Under the pieces are notes generated by a model. That model saw nothing but the letters and a program-made list of their open reading frames with translations, ran no database searches and had not been told where the DNA came from. This document shows, one piece after another, positions 1 through 10,668 of a stretch of DNA of 64,000 nucleotides. The position numbers were made by a program, and so were the translations under genes. Every line of letters begins with the position of its first letter. Position 1 is the first letter of the stretch. Source of the stretch: Plotosus lineatus (Eukaryota > Chordata > Actinopteri > Siluriformes > Plotosidae); the NCBI GenBank assembly GCA_024760905.1, contig CM045745.1, positions 1,722,501 through 1,786,500 of the forward strand. Reading direction: 5' to 3'.

Positions 1-559
<559 letters not shown>

Positions 560-1300
560 TACAGAGGTTTGCGAAAGTATTGATACCCCTTGTACATTTC
601 CACATTTTGTCACATTACAACCACAAAAATATGCGAATTTTGGATGGAGCGCGTCTAAGAATAGCAATTTTTTCCCATTTCCCCCCCACAAATTCTCAAT
701 TTGAATTTATATCTGGACTTTGGGAGATTTTAATACATGAATATGCTTTGATCTGAACCATTCCATTGTAGCTCTGACTGTATTTTTTAATGTCTTTTGT
801 CCTACTGGAAGGTGAACCTCCACACCATATTTTAGTATGCAAGAGGTTTTCTTCCAAGATTGCCCTTGTATTTGGTTTCATCCATTTTCCCATATACCCT
901 GCTGAAAAAGCATCCTCACACCATGAGGATGCCACCACCACCTTTTACACTGTGTGTTCAGGATGGTAGTTTTGTGTCACACAATTTGCATTTATGTCAG
1001 TACCATCTAACCCGAGCACCTCATTCCACAATTCTTATGGCTTTCTTTCAATAGTGGCTTTCTTCTTCAACAAAGAACAGATTTGTGGAGTTGTACTGTG
1101 GACAGATTCTCGTCTAAGCTGTGGGTCTCTGCATCTCCGCCAGCGTCATCATGGTCCTCTTGGCTGCTTCTCTGATCAATGCTCTCCTCACTGGGCTGTT
1201 GAGTTTAGGTGGCTGGCCATGTCTTGGTAGGTTAGCAGCTGTGCCATATTCTTTCCGTTTTCAAATAATGTCTTGAACGGTGCACCATGAGATGTTCATA
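560..1300 (-). mobile_element. Tc1-like DNA transposon remnant, 3' part
   Basis: Read on the minus strand this segment encodes recognisable but broken Tc1 transposase pieces. They include a helix-turn-helix region (around 1215-1295, residues like TVQDII and RKEYGT followed by NLPRHGQPPK) and, at 696-941, the stretch CFFSAGYMGKW...PNTRAILEENLL with the end SQSPD. The outer bases at 565-620 ('cgaaagtattgataccccttg...cacattttgtcacattaca') match the usual inverted-repeat end of this fish Tc1 group. Several in-frame stops occur, and the C-terminal part of the catalytic domain after SPD is missing. The rest of the element continues at 2748. Confidence 0.85.
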
Positions 1301-2739
1301 TATTTGGGGCATTGTTTAATAAACTAAACTTGCTGTTAAACGCAGAGGTGAAAGTAGGCCGGAAAGCACTGGAACACTGTGCTGGGAAGAAATATGAAGA
1401 CCTCTTCTACCAGTACACGTCAGAACACCTCGGAAAAGCGACTTTTACCCATGCATACAATTCGAGGCATTTTTTAAAAGTGAATTTTACAACAATAAAT
1501 GTAAACTTGATGAATATATAAAAGTAATCTCCAGAATATGCCTTCTGTAATGTATTTGAACGAGGTTTTCGAGCACTGGGCGAAAACAGTATAATTTGTA
1601 CTGTGGTACTTGCTCACCATCATAGGTTGCAACTTATAGTAGGCACTGTAGTGTGTAGCGTAATGTTAATCCAGTATCCACTCATCCTTTTTTTTGCAGA
1701 GTAGGTTGTCATGCAAAATAAACAAAACAAAAACACCCAAGTAATAACTTGTGAGGTTTTACGTAGTGTGAAGTACTCACTGTCTTTGTCATGTGAGCAG
1801 CACCACTCTGTTCCGCAAACAAATACACACGTGTAAGAGAGAAAATGTAATGTGTTCTTTTCATTCGATGGTTGGTTTCCTAGGTGATGGAAACACCCCA
1901 GATGAATCTGTGGGGGTCAGCTGGAGGTCACGTACATCCTTTCGATAGGAAACGGTATCTAAACAGATCCTTGAAGATGCATTTGAAGGTCAAAAATGCA
2001 AACAAAATTTAATTTTATGTTTAAGAGGAAGCAGGATGCAGAAGAGGATGAGGAACAGGGAGCGGAAAGTGCAGAGGAAGGACATGGAGCAAGTAGGCTA
2101 TGCTGTAGACCCGAGATTGGCCATGAATGGCTGACAATGTTATTAGACTAGAAAACAACTGTAGGCTGTATGATTTGTTGTGCAGTGTACATTTACTGTG
2201 GCCTGAGACTCTAAGCAGGCTTCTGACAGCACGTTAACTGTGTTGAAATTGTTGTGATTATTGTTCTGATGTTCTGTCCCCCTAAAGAAGTAGTTTATCT
2301 GCACCTTATCTGAAAATAAATGTTTTGCTATTTATTACATTATATGTCTGACATCTTACATTATGATGTGCACAGGATCCTTTCATCCATTCATTCACTT
2401 TCTGAACCACTTAATCATAATTAGGGTCACGTGGAGGCTGGCACTCATCTCAGCCAACTCCGGGTGAAGGCAGAGGGACTGGACTGGACTGCTCGACAGG
2501 CCATCGCAGGGCAGAACCATGCTGACGGCTATACAGCTGCTCGTGCAATGGTTCTTTTACATGAACCTCACACCATAGACAGTGAGGGACACAGCTGGCC
2601 TTTGATAACCCGGTTAGCTGCACTGGGGGCGAGCACAGAATCAAAGTCAGAAAAGAGCAGCATTTCTTAACATCTTGAGTATGAAGCTCGCTCGCAAAGC
2701 TCACCAAATGTTTTGAGTTGCATAGTTCCTGCAAGAATG
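1301..2739. other. Insert of unknown type splitting the Tc1 element
   Basis: The Tc1 homology stops at about 1300 and resumes at about 2748. The inserted segment is flanked by the same 8 bases, tgttcata (1293-1300 and 2740-2747), which could be a target-site duplication of hAT length. I see no convincing terminal inverted repeats. It holds a short open frame at 1312-1521 of no recognised family, an AATAAA at about 2316, and a SINE B fragment at 2391-2645. On the plus strand around 2010-2200 there is weak resemblance to a Cys-rich N-terminal finger (WLTML...CMICC), too weak to name. Confidence 0.5.
2391..2645 (-). repeat. SINE family B fragment (head lost)
   Basis: Read on the minus strand this has the shared SINE body ('ctgggttatcaaaggc', 'aaaagaaccattg') followed by the 'ctggc...cgactc...gaccctaattatgattaagtggttcagaaa' tail. 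The tRNA-like head with boxes A and B is missing. It lies inside the insert at 1301-2739. Confidence 0.8.
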
Positions 2740-2747
2740 TGTTCATA

Positions 2748-3070
2748 CTTTCGCCCTGGTTCAACCTTTCCACATCTTTATCCCTGACCTGTGTGGTGTG
2801 GTCCTGGGGCTTCGGGATGCTCTTTGCTCACTAATGTTCTCGAACAAACCCTGAGCCCAATACCAAACTGCTGTATTTACAGTTGAATGAGATTACACCG
2901 GGTGTTTCTTTACCAAGGAAGTAACTTCTGAAGTAATTGCACTGGATTTTATTGGGCGGTATCAAAGTAAAGGGGACCGAAAACACCTCTCAGATTGTTA
3001 TTTCTAAAACCATGTCTCCTTTTCCTCGGGCTTCACAGTTATGCCCTACTTCGTGTTGGTCTAAAAATAT
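2748..3070 (-). mobile_element. Tc1-like DNA transposon remnant, 5' part
   Basis: This continues the element at 560-1300. 'catctttatccctgacctgtgtggt' on the plus strand is the complement of the N-terminal Tc1 transposase coding region. It is followed by the typical 5' untranslated part ('gtgtttctttaccaaggaagtaacttctgaagtaattg') and by 'cacagttatgccctacttcgtgttggtct', the usual sequence next to the inverted repeat. The terminal repeat itself is largely lost, and a SINE follows at 3116. Confidence 0.8.
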
Positions 3071-3115
3071 GTTTGAAAAACAGCAACATTTCAAAAGTTA
3101 TTAAAATGAAAAAAT

Positions 3116-3453
3116 GCTGTGGGGCAGTGGTGGTCTCGTGGTACAGGGCACTGGATCGCTGATCCAAAGGTTGGGGGTTCGAGTCCCACTCTCCACAAGG
3201 TTGTCACTGTCCCCCCCCAGTGCGGCTAACTGGGTTATCAAAGGCGGGTCATGTCTGTCACTGTCTATGGTGAGAGGTTCATGTAAAAGAACCATTGCTG
3301 ACTTTGGTAAAGTTTCTGTCCGTTGCTATAAAAGGGTTGTGACAGGAAGGGCATCCGACATAAAAACCTCTGCCAAATCAAACATGCGAATCAGATGATT
3401 CACTGTGGCGACTCCCGAGTAAAAGGGAAAAAGCCGAAAGGAAGACAGACAAA
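3116..3453 (+). mobile_element. SINE family A, complete, with 16-bp TSDs
   Basis: The tRNA-like head (3119-3190) carries a box A-like 'tggtctcgtgg' and a box B 'ggttcgagtcc' type internal Pol III promoter. The body reads 'ctaactgggttatcaaaggc'. Bases 3334-3380 match the 5' untranslated region of the RTE LINE in this window (compare 32006-32046 minus). Bases 3393-3444 match the RTE 3' end (compare 53763-53808). The insertion is bounded by a perfect 16-bp duplication, attaaaatgaaaaaat, at 3100-3115 and 3454-3469. It would be mobilised in trans by RTE reverse transcriptase. Confidence 0.9.
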
Positions 3454-3585
3454 ATTAAAATGAAAAAATTCTATACATATATCTAAAAATCCTATATCGA
3501 ACAAAATCTACCATATCCAACAACAACAACAACAACAACAAAAACAATGAGATATCATAAAATCTCAATCTCTTCATAGCCATAC

Positions 3586-3690
3586 CATATCCAGGGTGTA
3601 CTCTGCCCTCACCCAGAGTCGGCTGAGTCGGGCACCAGGCTCCCCGTGACCCTAATTAGGATTAAGCAGTTCAGAAAATGAATGAATCTC
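3586..3690 (+). repeat. SINE family B/C tail fragment
   Basis: 5'-truncated: only the last ~100 bases are present, from 'ccagggtgtactctgccctcacccagagtcggc' to 'aggattaagcagttcagaaaatgaatgaat'. Confidence 0.8.
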
Positions 3691-4159
3691 TTGAGTCATG
3701 TCTGATCGCTGGCTCAGTGCGAGATGACCAATCAAAATCAAGTGTTGAACAAAGCAGCGTTATAAATGCATATGCACTATCAAGCTACACTGTAACTGTA
3801 CATCTAATTCTAAATCTTTTGTGGTGCATTAATTAATTAAAAGAAAATGATGAAATAATTCAGGTTCCTCAACAGATTGTGATGTTCAGCCATGTAGTGC
3901 TGTAGAGCTCAACATAAAATCTTCACAGGTTCCCCTTTGATACTAATAATAATAATAAAGATTTTAAAAATTGCAGTGAGACAACAGTATGGTGCTGTTT
4001 AACTGTAGTGGAGGACTAATACTTAAAAAGTAGGATTTGTTGTTAACTTATTTAACCGATCATTGTGCACCAAGTTAAGCCTGTGTTGTGACAAATAAAA
4101 TTAAATAAATAAATACTTGTGTGCAAATATTATTCCTCCATCTTTAAAGTAAAGTATAT
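3691..4159. other. AT-rich DNA, nothing recognised
   Basis: No open frame of note and no recognised repeat apart from short ATA/AAT runs. Confidence 0.5.
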
Positions 4160-4425
4160 TGCTTATGCTTCAGGGTTGCCTGGGAAACTGGAGCCAATCT
4201 CAGATGACTTCAGGTGAGAGGAGGGGTCCATACTAAGCAGGACGCCGGTCCTCTGCAGTCCATTGTTCATTGCACATGTGAACGTCTTTAGACTGTGGGA
4301 GGAAACATGATTACCCAGAGGAGCCGCCCATCAGCACCGGGAGAACGTACAGATTTCACACAGAATTGAAGCCAGAACATTCTCACTGACAGGCAGCACC
4401 GTTAACCATTCAGACAATGTGCGTC
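4160..4425 (-). repeat. Family C SINE-like repeat, diverged
   Basis: On the minus strand this shows the family C order: a 'gcctgtcagtgagaat' head, 'tgtgtgaaatctgtacgttctcccggtgctg', 'cctcccacagtctaaagacgtt' and a decayed tail. It is old and has many differences from the other C copies. Confidence 0.65.
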
Positions 4426-5154
4426 CATCCAACTTTCCCCGAAATAAATGTGAGCAAAACAGGCTGTTATAGTGATGGGAAAGAATTACATTGGCTTTAC
4501 CCTTTTAAACATGATGTAATTAATATTTAATATTATATACAGGAAGGTTTCCCTTAACCTGCTTACATGCAAATACATCAATAACAACAAAAACAACAAC
4601 AACAACTCCCGGGGACTTGAAAATAATATATTCTCACATGAGGCGATATGTGTAAAGCACCGATTTTCAAACTGGAAATAGAAACACTTTTTTTTTTTTC
4701 ACAGTTAGGTCACATGACATTGCAATTCATCGACTGCATGAAAATGAAAAATATAATCATTCAAAAAATCTGGATAAGGAAGTGTGCAAAATGCCACGAG
4801 TGTAAAATGTGAGGCTTTCAGGTTGCTTCGCTGCTTCAGAAACTGCAACGCAAAGTCATTAATTCAGCTTTTACTTCTGCACTGGATTATATATTATATA
4901 TTATATATTATATTCTTAAGTTTCATGTCAGAATTAACAGGAAGCGATTTCTCGAACAGATGAACCACAGTTGAGCCTTAAAACAGAACAATGATAATTC
5001 AAGCAAATCCACCAAGTGGCTCCAAAAGAAAGAAATTCACAGTTGGTGGTTGGTATGAGAAAAGCTCAGGTTTGAATCCCGCTGAGATTCCGGCCACGAG
5101 TTTCTCAGACCACTGGTGGACTTTTCCCATAAATGAATATTACATATCTCGATA
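4426..5154. other. AT-rich unique DNA with short simple repeats
   Basis: Contains (AAC)n near 4580-4606, a T run near 4689 and an 'attatat' repeat near 4888-4913. No gene or transposon is recognised. Confidence 0.5.
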
Positions 5155-5512
5155 TTTTGGGGGAAGAGGTGGCACAAGGTGTTATGTTACTGACCCCAAT
5201 GTCAGGGGTTCAAGCCCCACTGTCAACAGTTGTCACTGCTGTCCCATACCCTCCCCCCCTGCCCCGCCCCGCCCCGCCCTTCTTCAGTGCAGCTAACTGG
5301 GTTATCAAACGCTGGCCATGTCTCTCACTGTCTACAGAGTGTAAACTAAACATTGCTGACTTTCAAGAGCAGCCAGCAGCATGTTTCTGCTCTGCATTGG
5401 CCTGGCAGGTGTACTATACCATCATCCAGAGGTGGCTGAGATGGACACCAGTCTACCTGTGAACCTAATTAGGATGAAGACCTTGAAAGAAATGGATGGA
5501 TGGATGATGTTT
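5155..5512 (+). repeat. SINE family B, diverged
   Basis: The head at 5160-5225 has box B-like 'ggttcaagccc'. A C-rich spacer (5246-5280) follows, then the 'gctaactgggttatcaaa' body, 'cattgctgacttt', and the tail to 'cctaattaggatgaag' with ATGG repeats at the end. No clear TSD. Confidence 0.8.
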
Positions 5513-5514
5513 TT

Positions 5515-5985
5515 CTGGCTGCTATGGTGGTGTAGTGTACGGAATGGCCGCCTCACAGCATAAAGGTGTTGGGTTTGATTCCTGGATTTGGGAATATCTG
5601 TGTGAAGGTTGCAGGTTCTCCGTGCGCTTGTGTGGATTTGCTCGGGCTAATCCGGTGTTCTCCCACAGTCCAAAAATATGCACATAACACCAATTCCTGT
5701 TAAGGTAGTTGGAGTAAGAGTAGAAGATGCAGAGGATGATAGGGTGAGATGGAGGCAGATGATTTGCTGTGGCGACCCCTGAAGGGAACAGCCGAAAGGA
5801 AAAGAAGAAGAAGAAGAAGAAGGAGAAGAAGAAGAGAGAGATTCCTGTTAAGGCTGTTCCAAATTTCTGCGGGCTGTGAGTGTGAATGGTTGTGTGTGTT
5901 GCCCTGCAATGGCCTGGTGAGCTGTTCAGAGATACCTTGCTTTCACCAAGTGTGGCTGAGATAGGCGCCAACTTCGCCCAGTATT
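5515..5985 (+). repeat. Family C SINE-like repeat split by an RTE insertion
   Basis: The head 'gctatggtggtgtagtg' and 'cctcacagcataaaggt' is followed by 'ggttctccgtgcgcttgtgtgg' and 'cccacagtccaaaaatatgcac'. A 135-bp RTE LINE end then interrupts it (5706-5840). It resumes at about 5854 with 'gggctgtgagtgtgaatggttgtg' and the shared tail 'cctggtgagctgttcagagatacc'. Confidence 0.8.
5706..5840 (+). mobile_element. 5'-truncated RTE LINE end with 13-bp TSD
   Basis: The sequence 'tagttggagtaagagtagaagatgcagagg...gaacagccgaaaggaaaagaag' is the last ~100 bases of the RTE LINE seen complete at 53712-53813. It ends in an (AAG)n tail. It is flanked by attcctgttaagg at 5693-5705 and 5841-5853, a perfect 13-bp target-site duplication. 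This insertion is younger than the family C copy it interrupts. Confidence 0.9.
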
Positions 5986-6219
5986 GGCCGAGATAAAATC
6001 TGCTCAGCAAAAGAGCAAGTGATATTTTGTGGGGAAAAACAGTTTAAAATGGTCATTTCCTTTTTTTTTTGTTTTAGTTTGTTTTGTTGTTAATCTGTGG
6101 ACTGTGTACTATGTGAACCGCTTCCTGGTTGAAATGGCACATGCCCATGTGATGTCCCTGTCTTCTCCTCCCATGGTCACAGCTGCTGAGGAAAGTGTGA
6201 ACAGTCCAATTTAAACGCT

Positions 6220-7130
6220 GCTTCATACTTGAGGCGTCGGGGAAATGACGTCATATCAACGGACACGCCCATGCACAATGTCTCTGCGCGGCTGCCAATC
6301 AACGGAGTGCGCGTGTGGTAAACATTTATGAATTTGTTTTGCATGAAATTACAGTCCTCTGATTCCTCTGATTCCGTTTCCCATCTGAAGCGAGAGGTGG
6401 CGTGTGGGCGGAAACGCATCTGCAGCCTGTGGCTCACTGGCGTCCCAACCAACTGACACCCTGAACTCTGCTCATCGCACTCAGCAGCGGCCTCTAGTGG
6501 GGGAACAACGTCCCGCCCACAGCAGCAACGTCCTGTGCTGAAGTTCCGGCTCGGCGAGGGCGTTTCCGGGTTCACCGGCTCTGACGTGTGTTTTTTTTTC
6601 CCTCCGGTTTCCTTCCAAGCCATGCGCAGTAGGTGTGAATGTGCCTGGTTGCCCTGCCTTTTAAACCCTGCGCCCCGTGTCGGTTGAGACAGGCTCCAGC
6701 CTCCCCGCGACTCCGGTTCTTTGAAGCTGCTGGATGGATGAGTGCGTGACGGTCCGGTCCACACCTCAGTTCCGATCGCTGCAACAAGTCACCAGGGCTC
6801 TTTATATAACATATAATATTTTTTTAATCCTCAGAGAACCTCAAAAGTATTAAAGTGAAGAAATAAAACGCCAGCACGTCTGTAATCCCAACGCCCACGA
6901 TGCACAAAGCAGAAATCACCCTGAATGTCTCGCTCGTGATGTACAGTGTAGCGCCTGTCCGCCAGCAGAGGGCGGTGATGTTACACGAATGGACGCGCGC
7001 ACAGACACCAGCTCCGGCATTTCCTACTGCAGCACGGCGTGTTCCTGAGCTTCCTGCTTCCACTGCGCAAACGGCGTCGGCCTGCTTGGAAACACCAGGA
7101 TGCTGTGCCACTGCACGTTTGTTTGGCATT
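6220..7130. promoter_or_regulatory. CpG-rich block with CRE-like palindrome; possible CpG island
   Basis: CpG dinucleotides are conspicuously frequent here compared with the surrounding AT-rich DNA. It contains the cAMP-response-element palindrome TGACGTCA at 6246-6253 and a CCAAT box at 6295. Part of it (6597-6745) is derived from a family C/B tail ('ccggtttccttcc...atgcgcagtaggtgtgaatg', 'gagacaggctccagcctcc', 'gatggatgag'). I cannot identify an adjoining exon, so promoter function is only an inference. Confidence 0.35.
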
Positions 7131-7325
7131 CGTGCTAATTATGGGGTTGTAATTTATCAGCGACAAACACGTGCACTCTGTGACTCCACAAAATGGGATT
7201 CATTGCAATAGAAAGAAGCAACAGATGATATCAAAGCTATATTCCTTTTTTAATTCATAAAAGTTTGCTTATTGTAGTAATTCCTAGTACCAGAGAATTC
7301 ATACAGATGAAATAGTCATATTACT

Positions 7326-7359
<34 letters not shown>

Positions 7360-8039
7360 CGCTTCCCCCACACTGTGTTTGTATTGCTTTATTTGAACAG
7401 ATGGATGGCAACAAACAACTGTTTTTTATCTCATAGAAAGCAACAGATCATGAAAATAATGAGAGAACCTCTTGAAGTCGAGGACTGTCCGTGTAAACCC
7501 TGACCCGATGAAGAAACCCGGCTTATCGTCTCGACAGTATGTGGTCGGAGAAATAACCGGATCTCTGTCCACTTCTTGAAAGCGGCCGAGTTCTCTCGGG
7601 CTCTGTAGGCCTTTTCCCCCATCAGGACACACAGCGATTAATAAAGAGCTCAGCGACAGGCATGTTTGTAACTCTAGGGCAAAGGTTCCCGGTTGTGGTC
7701 CTGGTGTGGCCATTGTTCATATGGATGAAGGTTCTCCAGGTCCAGGGATTTGTGCTCATTCAGCACTGACATCAGAGAAGATCTCGGGGACAAGAGACGT
7801 CCCAGCTCATCTCAGAGCTGTTCACTGGGGTTTGGATTTAGGCTTGGCACAGAACACCCGAATTCTTCGACCGTACACGGACATGTGATGGACTTGCTTG
7901 GGTATTTTACTTCCATTCAAGCCTTACTGGACAATTCTGTGCTTCAAGCGCTGCGGTAACAGTTCCAATAAAACCCATCCACGGGATTGTCGGATATCTG
8001 TGAAGGTTTGGCTGTATCTTCATTAAGTTGTCAAGAACA
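7131..8039. other. Unrecognised sequence with (GTT)n
   Basis: A (GTT)n run lies at about 7328-7360. Overlapping short open frames occur on both strands at 7426-7959, of no recognised family and with no start or splice context that would make them credible. Confidence 0.4.
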
Positions 8040-8240
8040 ATTAATCCTACTACGGTGGCAGTAAGGCTGGAGCTTATCTCAGCCAGCTCTGGGCTAGTCC
8101 ATCGCAGGGCCAACATACACAAAAATGTACACTCACACCTAGGGGCGATTTAGAATAGCCAATAAGCCTGTGAGCTTGTCTTTGACCCCCCCATGACCGA
8201 GAGAGGAAACCAGAGTACCGAGAGGAATCACCAGGTCCAT
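8040..8240 (-). repeat. Family C SINE-like repeat, partial
   Basis: On the minus strand: 'ggtttcctctctcggtcatgg', 'gacaagctcacaggcttattgg', 'gtgagtgtacat', 'gatggactagcccagagctggctgagataagctcc'. The end corresponds to the shared tail. Head lost. Confidence 0.65.
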
Positions 8241-8559
8241 CACCAACGTCCTACTTTGCGACCATCATGCCATACTTTTGTCTGTTTGACTTTGTAGTGT
8301 AAATAACAAATCTGAATGGGTTCAGCAGAGTAACAGCATAATGCGTAATTATATTTTACTCTGGCTGAATGATTTTTATATCAATTATTTTTCTGTGTAT
8401 GTTTTATATAATTATATCTATTTTTAGTAGAAATATAAATTCTGAAGTGTTTTACTTCCTGTAGGAAGTCACAAGGATACTTGTTTTTATTATCACTGCT
8501 AGCATGCTCAGTACACCAGTGTCAAGGTGTGTTGTCAGGCCCTGATTATGGAAGTCGTA
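8241..8559. other. AT-rich DNA, nothing recognised
   Basis: Strongly AT-rich (especially 8340-8440), without a recognised gene or repeat. Confidence 0.4.
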
Positions 8560-8960
8560 GGTAACTGGTGAAATGGAGAGGAATGGTGAGGCAGCTGCGC
8601 TTGTGGAAGCTTGCATGTCCCCAGGCGCACGCTCTGGCCGTGGCACATCGCTGGCACGCTGACGCGTTTCTGAGTCACCGCCATCTCAGCGTGTGTGCTG
8701 CTGCTCGTTCCCTGGCGACAGCGTGTCGCCTCTTGGCCGTGACTCGGCGCCACAGATCGGCCTGCAGACCTGAAGAGCTCACGTGCTTCTGCGGCACCGC
8801 CAGCGCAAACGTGTTTCATTGTTCTGTTGTTTGTGTGAAATCCTCCTCCTCCTCCTCCTCCTTCTCCTCCTTCTCCTGCTCCTCGCGGTGCCCCCCCCCC
8901 CCCACTTCACCAGACACTTTGCTTTTCACAGGAAACAGCGCTACCCTCTGTTCCATGGCC
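8560..8960. other. GC-rich block followed by (CTC)n and poly-C
   Basis: Bases 8580-8820 are GC-rich with many CpGs and lie open on both strands (148 codons plus, 94 codons minus). This is expected of GC-rich DNA that lacks TA-rich stop codons. A (TCC)n run follows at about 8840-8885 and a C run near 8892-8903. No protein family is recognised, so I do not call a gene. Confidence 0.4.
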
Positions 8961-9154
8961 ACACTTTCTCCCATGGCCCCCCTGTGGGGTTTAAGGGCAT
9001 CATGCAGATATTAAGGGCTGGTATAGGTTATAAATAAAAATAAATAAATAAACAGGGTGTTTGTTGTCTGAATAAAACCCATTGGGCTTTACAAACATGG
9101 CAATGTTATTTTCATCGTGCTTGATAAATACAATTGAAACTTTCATCACAAAGT

Positions 9155-9336
9155 GGTGGTGGCATAGTGGCATAGTCCTGGGTGCTGGGATGGAAGAGGG
9201 TGTTTCATCATCTCCCTGTGCTTGTGATGGTTTTCATGGGGTACCCTGTTTTCCTCCAACTACAGTCCTCTGATTTCCTCCCACAATCCAAACACATTAA
9301 CATTAGGCTACTCTGGTTTTCCAAAATGCCCCTAGT

Positions 9337-9388
<52 letters not shown>

Positions 9389-9415
9389 AATTGGTTGTGT
9401 GTATGCTAGGCCTCT
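9155..9415 (+). repeat. Family C SINE-like repeat containing a (TG)n array
   Basis: The head 'ggtggtggcatagtggcatag' is followed by 'ccctgtgcttgtgatgg', 'gatttcctcccacaatccaaacacatt' and 'ggttttccaaaatgcccctagtgtg'. The normally short 'gtgtgtgtg' of this family has expanded to a (TG)n array at about 9340-9387, showing a microsatellite born inside a retroelement. Confidence 0.75.
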
Positions 9416-9449
9416 GATGGATAAGCAAATTGTTTGTAATCAGTCTGCC

Positions 9450-9805
9450 CATTGGTAGTGATGGACCACTGGTAGGGTGCTGGATTACTGATCGCACAAT
9501 TGTGGGTTCAAGCCCACTGTCAATGGTTGTCCCTGTTGTGTCCCCCCCAGTGTAGCTAACTGGGTTATCAAAGTACGACCAAGTCAGTCTCTCACTGTCT
9601 ATGGTGAGAGGCATGTAAAAGAACCATTGTGGACTTTTGTCAAGAGTACACTGCATCGTCAGTGTATTCCTGCTCTGCGATGGCCTGGAGAGATATCCAG
9701 GGTGTACCCTACCCTTGCCCAGCATTGACTGAGATTGGCACCAGATAGGCTCCCTCCAACCCTAATTCAGATTAAGTGGTTCAGAAAATGAATGAATGAA
9801 TGAGT
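9450..9805 (+). repeat. SINE family B
   Basis: The head at 9455-9520 has 'ccactggtagggtgctggattactgatcg' and box B-like 'gggttcaagccc'. The body and the tail through 'ggctccctccaaccctaattcagattaagtggttcag' end in (AATG)n. No clear TSD. Confidence 0.85.
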
Positions 9806-10668
9806 CTTCCCCCCATGTTGTGCTTCATATGCTTCAACCTCTTTGTAATCCTGGTAGGATAGACTTTACATTTACAGCATTTAGCTGGCACTCTTATCCA
9901 GAGCGACTTACAGAAGAGCTTCAAGTCTATCAGTGAATATCTTCTTATACTGGTTTGTCAGAACACAGACTATGTATACCGTCAGTCAAACTCAGGTGGT
10001 AGGTGTTGTGTGGGTTTTCTGTTTTTTTTTTTTTTTGTAGTGTAAGTTTGTATAGTGAATAGAGCTTAATTTAAGTACTGCTGAAAAAGGTAAGTTTTCA
10101 GCCATTGTTTGAAGATACTCAGTGACTCAGCTTGCTTGGATGTCCAGAGGAAGTTCATTCCACCACCTTGGAAGCAGAACAGAAGAGTTTAGATCCAATT
10201 TCTCCATGTCCCTTGGTAGAGGGAGGGATCAGTCTCACAGTGCTCGAGGATCTGAGAGAACGTGGTGCAGTGAGAGGTGTGATAAGTGCTTTCAGGTAGG
10301 AAGGTGCAGCTCCACTTTTGACTTTTGTAGGCAGGTGTTAGTGTTTTAAATCGCATGTGAGCAGCGACAGGAGGCCAGTGGCGAGATCATAGCAGTGGTG
10401 TGCTGTGGGAAAATTTGGGAAGGTTGAAAACAAGCCGTGCAGCTGCATTCTGGATCATTTGCAGAGGTTGAATAGCGCTCCAAGGCAGAAGTGCCAGGTG
10501 TGAGTAGCAGTAATCAAGCCTTGAGATGACAAGGGATTGAACAAGTACCTGATTGGCCTTGCTATAAAGAAATGAACAAATTCTTCGAATATTAAAGAGA
10601 AGATAATCAAGAAAGATTAGTGATATGAGAAGACAGGGACAGCCACTTATCTAGGGTTACTTCAAGGC

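Noticed and set aside
3119..3190. tRNA genes at the SINE heads
   Set aside because: Boxes A and B are recognisable, but the sequences do not fold into a clean cloverleaf with acceptor stem and are followed by SINE bodies. They are tRNA-derived promoters, not tRNA genes.
5522..6010. 162-codon minus-strand open frame
   Set aside because: It runs through a family C repeat and the AAG tail of a truncated LINE (long Phe run). Not a gene.
6177..6764. 195-codon minus-strand open frame in the CpG-rich block
   Set aside because: No family is recognised. The DNA is GC-rich and includes a SINE-derived tail, so a long open frame is not evidence of coding.
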